NCBI RefSeq assembly: GCF_027579695.1
Contig: NC_083589.1
Span: 38,233,835-38,297,834 of the forward strand
Source of the DNA: Neoarius graeffei
Lineage: Eukaryota > Chordata > Actinopteri > Siluriformes > Ariidae
Length of the DNA stretch: 64,000 nucleotides
Reading direction: 5' to 3'
This document shows positions 47,777 to 58,000 of this stretch, one piece after another (positions within the stretch are counted from its first letter, which is position 1; the number at the start of each line of letters is the position of its first letter). The notes under the pieces were generated by a model, which was given only the letters and a program-made list of their open reading frames with translations, had not been told where the DNA came from and ran no database searches. The translations under genes were made by a program, and so were the position numbers.

Positions 47777-48060
47777 CAATCAAAGTCCTTCCCATGGCAT
47801 GTGGCGCATAGGGTGGCGCCAATCTCCATTTCCGTAGCCTTCGGCTTCTCGCATAGCTAGGGTTACAGTGGGGGGCTGGTTCTCTGGTAACCGCGAGAGT
47901 TTGACTCCTCACTCGCATCTGTATTGCAGTGTGCCTTGCTAGATGGCAGTAGGTACCATTTTTATTATGGTCTTTGGTATTACCTGACCATGAGTAGAAC
48001 TTGCAATCTCCCGATCGAGAGGCGGACACGCTAACCACTAGGCCAACTCGTGGTGGGATC
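47777..48060 (-). repeat. Second tRNA-derived SINE type
   Basis: On the minus strand the end reads 'CGAGTTGGCCTAGTGGTTAG' (A box) and then 'CGATCGGGAGATTGCAAGTT' (B-box region), unlike the main SINE head. The flanks 'tggtacat' on both sides (47769-47776 and about 48061-48069) look like its target duplication in the Tc1 host. Confidence 0.7.
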
Positions 48061-49111
48061 TATGGTACATAATATCATTTAAAGATTCAGAGAATCTGGG
48101 GAAATCTCTGTAGGCAAGAGACAAGGCTGAAAACTGACATTGGATGCCTGTGATCTTCAGGCCCTCAGGCGACACTTCATTAAAAGCAGACGTGTGTCTG
48201 TAGTGGAAATCACTGTATGGGTTCAGGAACACTTCAGAAAACCATCATCTGTGAAAACAGTTCATTACTGCATCCACAAATGCAAGTTAAAACCAGGTAT
48301 AAACAATATCCAGAAATACCGCCATCTTCTCTGGGCTGAAGCTCTTTTACGATGGACTGAGGCGAAATGGAAAATGGTCCTGTGATCCGACAAATTGAAA
48401 TTTGAAATTCTTTTTAGAAATCATAGACACCACGTCCTCCAGGCTAAAGAGGAGAGGGACCATCTGACTTGTTATCAGTGCACAGTTCAAAATCCAGCAT
48501 CTGTGATAGTATGAGGGTGCCTTAGTGCACATGACATGGGTAGCTTGTACATCTGGGAAGGCATCATTAATGCTGAATGATATATACAAGTTTCAGAGCA
48601 ATATGCTGCCATCCAGACAAGATCTTTTTCAAGGAAGGCCCTCCTTCTTTCAGCAAGACAATGCCAAACCACGTTCTGCACATCTTAAAACTGCATGGCT
48701 CTGTAGTAAAAGAGTCTGGGTGCTAAACTGGCCTGCCTGCAGTCCAGACCTGTCTCCCATTTAAAACATTTGGTGCATTATGAAGTGTAAAATATGACAA
48801 AGGAGACCCCGAACTGTTGAGCAACTGAAATTGTATATCAGGCAAGAATGGGACAACATTTCACTTTCAAAACTACAGCAACTGGTCTTCTCAGTTCCCA
48901 AACATTTATAGAGTGTTGTTAAAAGTAGAGGTGATGCAACACAGTGGTAAACATGACCATGTCCCAACTTTTTTGAAACGTGTTGCTGACATCAAATTCA
49001 GAATGAGCATAGATTTGTCAAAAAAAACCCAAAAATGTTCTCAGTTTCAACATTTGATATGTTGCCTTTGTACTATTGTCAATTAAATCTAGGGTTTCCA
49101 TGATTTGCAAA

Positions 49112-49455
49112 TTATCATCCATCCATCCATCCATTATCTGTAGCCGCTTATCCTGTCCTACAGGGTCGCAGGCAAGCTGGAGCCTATCCCAGCTGACTAT
49201 GGGCGAAAGGCGGGGTACACCCTGGACAAGTCGCCAGGTTATCACAGGGCTAACACAGAGACACAAACAACTATTCACACTCACATTCACACCTACAGTC
49301 AATTTAGAGCCACCAATTAGCCTAACCTGCATGTCTTTGGACTGTGGGGGAAACCAGAGCACCCGGAGGAAACCCACGCGGACACGGGGAGAACAGGCAA
49401 ACTCCGCACAGAAAGGCCCTCGGTGGCTGCGAACCCAGGACCTTCTTGCTGTCTC
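49112..49455 (-). repeat. tRNA-derived SINE
   Basis: Reverse copy starting with (ATCC)n 'atccatccatccattatctg' instead of the usual 'atctcatctcatt' tail, and lacking the outermost head bases ('ccttcttgctgt' end). The same ATCC tail occurs in the split copy at 42256, so this is a sub-lineage. Confidence 0.8.
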
Positions 49456-49548
49456 AACTTTTTTTAAATTATTATTAACTTTGTTTTTTTTAATGTGTAT
49501 TGAGCTTGAAAATGGTTAGTTAATAAATAATCCAAGACTCCTGAAGTA

Positions 49549-51538
49549 CAACCCCAATTCCAAAAAAGTTGGGACAAAGTACAAATTGTAAATAAAAACG
49601 GAATGCAATGATGTGGAAGTTTCAAAATTCCATATTTTATTCAGAATAGAACATAGATGACATATCAAATGTTTAAACTGAGAAAATGTATCATTTAAAG
49701 AGAAAAATTAGGTGATTTTAAATTTCATGACAACAGCATATCTCAAAAAAGTTGGGACAAGGCCATGTTTACCACTGAGAGACATCCCCTTTTCTCTTTA
49801 CAACAGTCTGTCAACGTCTGGGGACTGAGGAGACAAGTTGCTCAAGTTTAGGGATAGGAATGTTAACCCATTCTTGTCTAATGTAGGATTCTCGTTGCTC
49901 AACTGTCTTAGGTCTTTTTTGTTGTATCTTCCGTTTTACAATGCGCCAAATGTTTTCTATGGATGAAAGATCTGGACTGCAGGCTGGTCAGTTCAGTACC
50001 CGGACCCTTCTTCTACGCAGCCATGATTCTGTAATTGATGCAGTATGTGGTTTGGCATTGTCATGTTGGAAAATGCAAGGTCTTCCCTGAAAGAGACGTC
50101 GTCTGGATGGGAGCATATGTTGCTCTAGAACCTGGATATACCTTTCAGCATTGATGGTGTCTTTCCAGATGTGTAAGCTGCCCATGCCGTACACACTAAT
50201 GCAACCCCATACCATCAGAGATGCAGGCTTCTGAACTGAGCGCTGATAACAACTTGGGTCGTCCTTCTCCTCTTTAGTCCGAATGACACGGCGTCCCTGA
50301 TTTCCATAAAGAACTTCAAATTTTGATTTGTCTGACCACAGAACAGTTTTCTACTTTGCCACAGTCCATTTTAAATGAGCCTTGGCCCTGAGAAGACGTG
50401 TGCGCTTCTGGATTATCTTTAGATACGGCTTCTTCTTTGAACTATAGAGATTTAGCTGGCAACGGCGGATGGCACGGTGAATTGTGTTCACAGATAATGT
50501 TCTCTGGAAATATTCCTGAGCCCATTTTGTGATTTCCAATACAGAAACTGCCTGTGTGATGCAGTGCCGTCTAAGGGCCCGAAGATCACGGGCACCCAGT
50601 ATGGTTTTCCAGCCTTGACCCTTACGCACAGAGATTCTTCCAGATTCTCTGAATCTTTTGATGATATTATGCACTGTAGATGATGATATGTTCAAACTCT
50701 TTGCAATTTTACACTGTCGAACTCCTTTCTGATATTGCTCCACTATTTGTTGGCGCAGAATTAGGGGGATTGGTGATCCTCTTCCCATCTTTATTTCTGA
50801 GAGCCGCTGCCTCTCCAAGATGCTCTTTTTATGCCCAGTCATGTTAATGACCTATTGCCAATTGACCTAATGAGTTGCAATTTGGTCCTCCAGCTGTTCC
50901 TTTTTTGTACCTTTAACTTTTCCAGCCTCTTATTGCCCCTGTCCCAACTTTTTTGAGATGTGTTGTTGTCATGAAATTTCAAATGAGCCAATATTTCATC
51001 TCATCTCATTATCTCTAGCCGCTTTATCCTTCTACAGGGTCGCAGGCAAGCTGGAGCCTATCCCAGCTGACTACGGGCGAAAGGCGGGGTACACCCCGGA
51101 CAAGTCGCCAGGTCATCACAGGGCTGACACATAGACACAGACAACCATTCACACTCACATTCACACCTACGCTCAATTTAGAGTCACCAGTTAACCTAAC
51201 CTGCATGTCTTTGGACTGTGGGGGAAACCGGAGCACCCGGAGGAAACCCACGCGGACACGGGGAGAACATGCAAACTCCACACAGAAAGGCCCTCGCCGG
51301 CCCCGGGGCTCGAACCCAGGACCTTCTTGCTGTGAGGCGACAGCACTAACCACTACACCACCGTGCCACCATGAGCCAATATTTGGCATGAAATTTCAAA
51401 ATGTCTCACTTTCGACATTTGATATGTTGTCTATGTTCTATTGTGAATACAATATCAGTTTTTGAGATTTGTAAATTATTGCATTCCGTTTTTATTTACA
51501 ATTTGTACTTTGTCCCAACTTTTTTGGAATCGGGGTTG
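49549..51538 (-). mobile_element. Tc1-like transposon (family B, copy 2), nearly intact structure
   Basis: TA flanks and inverted ends CAACCCCAATTCCAAAAAAG / CTTTTTTGGAATCGGGGTTG. The transposase on the minus strand runs about 50842-49800: 'MTGHKKSILERQRLSEIKMG', helix-turn-helix 'QCKIAKSLNISSSTVHNIIK', then (after a stop at 50351) '[13 protein letters not shown]', '[10 protein letters not shown]' and 'PACSPDLSSIENIW', i.e. the D, D and E blocks. Two stops (near 50351 and 49988) inactivate it. A SINE sits between the transposase and the right end. Confidence 0.88.
50998..51369 (-). repeat. tRNA-derived SINE in the Tc1-B copy
   Basis: Reverse copy flanked by ATGAGCCAATATT on both sides (about 50984-50997 and 51370-51383), the target duplication within the Tc1 sequence. 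Confidence 0.9.
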
Positions 51539-51760
51539 TAGATGGAATGTTCTAAAGAATAGTTTCTGTTTAAATCCTGGTCTTATTGAGAATTATATCT
51601 TCCACCTTTGTTATTATAACGATTATGAATACTTATAAGTCGAATATTTCCACAGTTTATATGTTTTGCTAAAGCAGCCCTGAGAGCTGAAGGTGTGTAA
51701 ATCTGCATGTTTTGTGACCAACCCAACGCCTCGCACGCGGTTTGAAATGGAGGGCCCGCG

Positions 51761-51779
51761 CGTGGCGGAATCCCATTGG
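51761..51779 (-). promoter_or_regulatory. creld2: ER stress response element (exact)
   Basis: On the minus strand: CCAAT, nine bases (GGGATTCCG), CCACG. This is the exact ERSE form CCAAT-N9-CCACG bound by NF-Y plus ATF6/XBP1. It is 315 bp upstream of the creld2 ATG. Mammalian CRELD2 is an ER-stress-induced gene with an ERSE, so the assignment fits. Confidence 0.85.
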
Positions 51780-51808
51780 TTCTCACGTTGACTGATCGGG
51801 ACAGTCAT

Positions 51809-51827
51809 CCAATCAGAAGAAGCCACA
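51809..51827 (+). promoter_or_regulatory. creld2: Second ERSE-like element (one mismatch)
   Basis: Plus strand: CCAAT, nine bases (CAGAAGAAG), CCACA. Spacing is exact and only the last base differs from CCACG. It lies 29 bp from the exact ERSE in opposite orientation. Confidence 0.65.
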
Positions 51828-52093
51828 ATCGTAACACGGGAACTAATGCGGAAGTGGAACGGTGTTGTTAGCCGGCATGAGACTTCAGAGTTGTGAAGCT
51901 TTGCATAGCCCTGAATATACATAGCAGTCCACTAGCGGGTTCAGTTTCCTGATGATAATGGAAGCTATGTGTTAACAGGGAGTTGATGCTGTAAAACGTT
52001 TTGGCTTTGTTTGCTTTTCTTCCTTTATACTACTTTTTTTTTTTTAATCTATCATGATTTTTGGAGTTTGGTAGTTGGGCAGCTTCTCTAAAC

Positions 52094-55000
52094 ATGCCAC
52101 TGTCTCACATGGCCAGTCTGCTCTTTTTTTGTCTTATTTTTGTTTTATCCTTTGGATATGGTAACGCAAAGGATTTGGGATCCCTGTGTACCACATGTAA
52201 ACAAATAACTGATAATTTCAACAAGGTAGGTTCTGTGTTCACAGTGTAAGTGCTCAGGAAGAGCATTAAGTGACTGTTTAGTCACTAAAATGAACAATAG
52301 ATTATCTGATGGCTAATAGAATAGAATCTTTTTATTGTCGTTGCACATCAGGTATACAATGAAATTGCAGTGCTTCTCTGGCCGGTGCATAATAAATATA
52401 AAAAAGAAATAAAAAAAAACAGTAAAATAAGAATAAGAAAGGAGTAAAATAGAAATAAGAAAGGAATGCATATTTACATCATTTACACATTACACTAGTA
52501 TACACTCTCTTATGAGTTCAGGGACCTGATAGCCCAGGGAAAGAAACTGTTTTTAAGTCTGTTTCTTTGCTGTTTTTATCCATGCAGGGGTTTGAAAAAA
52601 CAGCCAAGAAAAATTTTGGTGGTGGAAATACAGCATGGGAAGAAAGAAAACTGTCAAAGTATGAGACCAGGTGAGGTTGAGTTCACTACAGATTTGATTA
52701 AGCCCTTTTCTGCAATGCACATTTTAAAGGTTGAGTTTGCATGCATGCATGCATGTGAAGGTGTGTATACTGCTGTTACTTTATTCAGAGTTAACACGCA
52801 TTGTTTGTTTGTATGCTGTGACATCCTTGAGTGACGCTGTCTATGATGTGTTTCCAGTGAGATTCGGTTGGTGGAGATTCTGGAGGGCTTGTGTGAGAGC
52901 AGTAGTTTCGAGTGTAACCACATGGTAGAAGAATATGAGGAGCACTTTGAGACATGGTGGTTCAAGAGGTCAGGACTTGAGATCATTCATTTTCTATACT
53001 GCTTATTCATTGTGGGTGAGCTGGAGCCAATCCCAGCTGACATCAGGCAAGAGAAGTGGGTACACCTTGGACAGGTTGCCAGTATATCACAGGGCTAACA
53101 CATGCCCCTTTTCCACCAAAGCAGTTCCAGGGCTGGTTCGGGGCCAGTGCTTAGTTTGGAACCGGGTTTTCTGTTTCCACTGACAAAGAACTGGCTCTGG
53201 GGCCAGAAAAACCGGTTCCAGGCTAGCACCAACTCTCTGCTGGGCCAGAGGAAAGAACCGCTTACGTCAGCAGGGGGTCGGAGTTGTTAAGACCAACAAC
53301 AATAACAAGACCGCGAAAGATTGCTACTTTTAAGTGACGAGAAGCAGCAGCTGTACAAACGCGAAGTCATTTATTATTATTGTTGTTGTTGCTGATGCTG
53401 CTTCTTCCGTATTGTTTTTGCTTCGATATTCACGCCAAGGTTTATGCAAACATAGTGACGTAACTGACATATACAGCGACGTAATGACGTGGCTTCCCTT
53501 AGCACCGCGAGCTATGGAAAAGCAAACTGCTTCTCAGCTGGCTCGCAAGTTGAACGAGTTGTGAACCAGCACCAGCACTGGCCCCGAACCAGCCCTGGAA
53601 CTGATTTGGTGGAAAAGGGGTAACAGAGAGTCAGACAGCCATTCACATTCCCATTCACATCTATGCGTGATTTTAGAGTAGCCAGTGAACCTAATGCACA
53701 TGTCTTTTGGATTGTGGGAGGAAACTAGAGCACGCAGGCATGAAGAGAACATGCACACTCCACACAGAAAGGTTCCGGTCAGCCAGCAGGTCCGAACCCA
53801 AAACCTTCTTCCTGTGAGGCGATGGTGCTAACCACTGCACCACCGTGCCATCCGACAAGATCTGTCTCTTGAAGAACATGCAATATTATTTGTTTAATTT
53901 GTAAAATGTAACGCTCCATAGGTTGCTAATGTTTCACTTTCATTCCATCTTAACTGGTTGCAGGAAAACAAACCACCCGGATCTACATAAATGGTTTTGT
54001 ATTGAAACAATCAAAGTGTGCTGCCCTAAAGGAACATTTGGACCAGATTGTAACTGTAAGTCAGTACAATTGCTTCTGCTCTGTTTAATGGTGTCCTTTT
54101 AGTTAAGTTCCATTTACTTGTGTTCACTAGCTTGTGTCGGAGGATCTGACAGACCTTGCCATGGAAACGGTCAATGTGACGGTGACGGGACGAGAGGAGG
54201 AAGCGGTAAATGCACGTGTGACCATGGATATGAAGGGGAGTTTTGCCTGGACTGTGCTGAGAGATATTTTAATGAGGAGAGGAACGACACCTTCTCCTTA
54301 TGTAAAGGTAAGCAGCACAGATCATTTAAAGAGCATTAAGGTCAGTGTAAACTGATATTAATTAGCATCTGATCACCCCAATGAACCCCCTCCAAAAAAA
54401 AAAACCAAACAAACAAAAAAACCTCCCTGCAAAATAAAGTTCCTACTGACAGTGCATTCTTGTGCCACCAAGGAGCATATGAACCAAACTGAAAGAGTTA
54501 CATTTAAGTAAACTAAACAGTTTTCTTTTGTGAAAGTCAACAGGGATTAGATTTTTTTTTTTTTAATTCGTTTCTCTAGTGGTTGGTTGCGTGAAGTAAA
54601 AACATGCTTGACAGTAGCTGGGTTTCTATTGCATCTTTGCACAAAATAAACAAGTTTTAAATAATAAAAAGTTGACAAAATACAATTGCGAATAGTCTGT
54701 TTCCATTGAGTGATGATATGTGATTTAAGGCTGGGTTTTGTCCTCCTGCAATAGTCATTCTAATGAAAAAGACCGAAGTGTTGGCACAGTCATTTCAGAT
54801 GCATGTCATGTGACTTAAATGCGAAAAACGTTCTAATTTCCATTTCTCAAAATATTGCTTTGTCAAATCGTCTGAAAAACCACCTTATGCAAGTGTATAG
54901 GGGAGACTTGGGACAGTTTGTATTTCCATAAATTAATTTCAACCAATCAGGTTTTAAGTTATCAGAAGTTAGATGTTGCCCCTTAGAGTAACCGAATTCC

Positions 55001-58000
55001 TTTGGATCCACGAAGCTGGACACTGCCGTAAGGTCTGTGCAGTTCAGTATTTTTATCAGCCAAAACTTATTTTCTACTTCACCTTCATCTTCATTCTATG
55101 GTGTAATGTACGCTGGTGAATTGGGGATTTGTTAGGAATTAACGTATGAAAGTATGTAGCATAGGGTGGCACGGTGGTGTAATGGTTAGCGCTGTCGCCT
55201 CACAGCAAGAAGGTCCGGGTTTGAGCCCCGTGGCCGGCGAGGGCCTTTCTGTGCGGAGTTTGCATGTTCTCCCCGTGTCCGCGTGGGTTTCCTCCGGGTG
55301 CTCCGGTTTCCCCCACAGTCCAAAGACATGCAGGTTAGGTTAACTGGTGACTCTAAATTGACCGTAGGTGTGAATGTGAGTGTGAATGGTTGTCTGTGTC
55401 TATGTGTCAGCCCTGTGATGACCTGGCGACTTGTCCAGGGTGTACCCCGCCTTTCGCCCGTAGTCAGCTGGGATAGGCTCCAGCTTGCCTGCGACCCTGT
55501 AGAACAGGATAAAGCAGCTAGAGATAATGAGAAGTATGTAGCATAGCGTTACCATATATAGTATTATTTATTACACTTAAATTCTAGGGGAAACATTGAA
55601 AGATTTTTTTTTTTTTTTCAAAATGGCTAGATGGGGAGAGCTGGGATAGTTAATGTTACAGGGTTTTTTTTTCTTGTGGTTTACAAATAGGTCCTGGGTT
55701 CGAGCCCAGCGGCCGGCGAGGGCCTTTCTGTGTGGAATTTGCATGTTCTCCCCATGTCTGCGTGGGTTTCCTCCGGGTGCTCCGGTTTCCCCCACAGTTC
55801 AAAGACATGCGGTTAGGTTAATATGGGACGCCCTTGGGCTGAGGTGCCCTTGAGCGAGGCACCTAACTTCCAACTGCTGTCCGGGCGCTGTTAGCATGGC
55901 TGCCCACTGCTTTGGGTATGTGTGTGTGTGCTCATTGCTCACGTGTGTTTGTGTCTGCATGCATGTGTGTGTGTTCACTGCTTCAGATGGGTTAAATGCA
56001 GAGAGGAATTTCACAAGTGTGTGATGAATAAAGTTGTGCGTGCTGCTTTGCTGCTTTAAAAATATGAAGTTGTTTAAAAATGTGGGAGTGTACCTACATG
56101 AAAATTTAAGCTTATTTCAGTCCTTCTTGAGACTGGAACTGTTTTGTCTTGTCAGGTTTTGGGTAAACTGATGTTTTTCTATCGCTGTACCAGCATTGTG
56201 TGTTCATACGTTACAAGTTTTGATTATAAATAAAAATTAAACATGTAGGCCTAGGCAGTGTTCTCCACTTTACAAAAATAAAAGGTGGTGGCAGGGGTTA
56301 TAAAATGGGGTCAAGGGGCGGAGCCCTGGTAGGGGGTACTTTACGCAGGGATAGACCTCAGTCTGCAGAGCTCGGTGTCACAATCTGTATGCTGCCAGGC
56401 AGATGGTTTTCTACTGCAATTGCGTGGACACTTCAGGTAGCCCTGTATGCATTCGTTTAATGGTCTCCTGCGTGTTAATAGTTACAAAATTATAATAAAA
56501 CGAACACTTTATGATTTATCTGGTGTATACTGAAGAAGTTATGGGGGGTTGTTTTTTTTTTGCCAAGGGAAGGGCGGTGGGCCAGAATTATAACGTGGCG
56601 GTGCGCCACTTTAAAAGTGCCTGTGGAGAACACTGCTAGGGTTTTTATTTTTGTCTCATGTCTCCCTGCAAAAAAATAATGACCGAAAGAATGAAGCTTG
56701 AAGGCCAGTATACATGAGAAGGTAATGTTGTAGTAAGAGGGTACAGTAAATACTCTAATGCAATACGAATGTGATGCTACCTGCGAAGAATTTCACACAA
56801 TCTACAAAAGCTGAAAACTTGTCCCAAGTCTCCCTGCGTTTCCCTAACCTTTTTTTGCGAATGAGTGTTTTCGAAATTCACGTTTCCATTACTCTTTTTA
56901 GTTCACAATTTCAAATTGTACATTAGGTGGATTTAGTGATTCATTCACCCTGTTTAAAACCCTTTGGTGACTGACCCCTTGAAAATGGTTCCTCCAGGAA
57001 CGATGACTTTTCAGTTGTCAAGACAACGGAAAAAACTAAAATACAAAAACAGAAAGATACGTCACAATGCTCTTGTGCACAAAACAAAATGCTCTTGTAT
57101 TTTAGTTTTTCTGTTGTCTTGACAACTGAAACGTCATCGTTCCTGGAGGAACCATTTTCAAGGGGTCAGTCACCAAAGGGTTAAACACTTTGCCTTACAA
57201 TCAAGCTTGTGCAAGTGGCTTGTGAGTTGTGATCTGTGTGCAGAGTGTCACTCATCTTGCACGAGCTGCACTGGAGCCACTAATAAGGACTGCAAGGATT
57301 GCAGAGACGGCTGGGAACAAGATGAGGAGGAAGCCTGCATTGGTGAGGAACACTGGTGATGCAGATATCCTCATTTTACTCTATTTGTTGACAACTGTTT
57401 TGAGCTTTTAGATGTGCTGGCATCCCTGGCTAGTGTCGGCATACACCTGCACCTTTAGACGAGAGTTTAGACTTGGACCTTAATGTGTCCGAAAATGATC
57501 TCCTCCTCTCATCTCTCTTTCACATTGTTTCAGACATTGACGAGTGCTCCAAAGACCCTCCTCCATGCAAAGACAAGGAATACTGCCTTAACACGGATGG
57601 CTCATATTCCTGCAACGGTGAGTAAACACTTCTTCAGTTTTTTGTTATTGTACACAAAGTTTCCAATAGCTCCGCTTTATCTGTAGTATTTATGATTTTT
57701 GACTCCGTGCCAAATTGATACGGCAGAAAATACTGAAAGCTAGACTTTTCTGCTTTCTCAGCTAAAGCAGTGATCAGACTAAATGCGAAATAAAATGAAG
57801 GGGAAAGGATGTGGGATGTGAAAGACATGTTTGCTTTTAGTCGTGGTTACTTTCACTTCTCACCAGCTTTATCTAGGGAAACTGGTGACCCTCTTTTGTG
57901 AAAAAAAAGAGGGAAGGACTATGGTGTCTTTCTTCAGTAAAGACTGAAATTATGATCTTTTTCTCTCTGCCTGCTAAGATTTTCTTATTAGCAATGTTGG

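Larger units (their letters stand above)
42250..49470 (-). mobile_element. Tc1-like element (family B, copy 1), host of a nested stack
   Basis: The element's first bases (TA)CAACCC at 42248-42255 continue only at 47364 ('tgtttccaaaaactttggga'), because a SINE with a 14-bp duplication (GTTTATTACAACCC, 42242-42255 and 47350-47363) is inserted. Its interior on the plus strand around 47549-48770 reads degraded family-B transposase, including 'QDNAKPRSAHLKTAW' and 'LNWPACSPDLSPI'. Another tRNA SINE (47777-48060) and a third SINE (49112-49455) interrupt it as well. The right end is eroded. Copy 2 at 49549-51538 is more intact. Confidence 0.8.

Noticed and set aside
52061-52249. creld2 start at 52061
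   Set aside because: That start is TTG, not ATG. The first ATG in frame is 52094 and gives a normal signal peptide.
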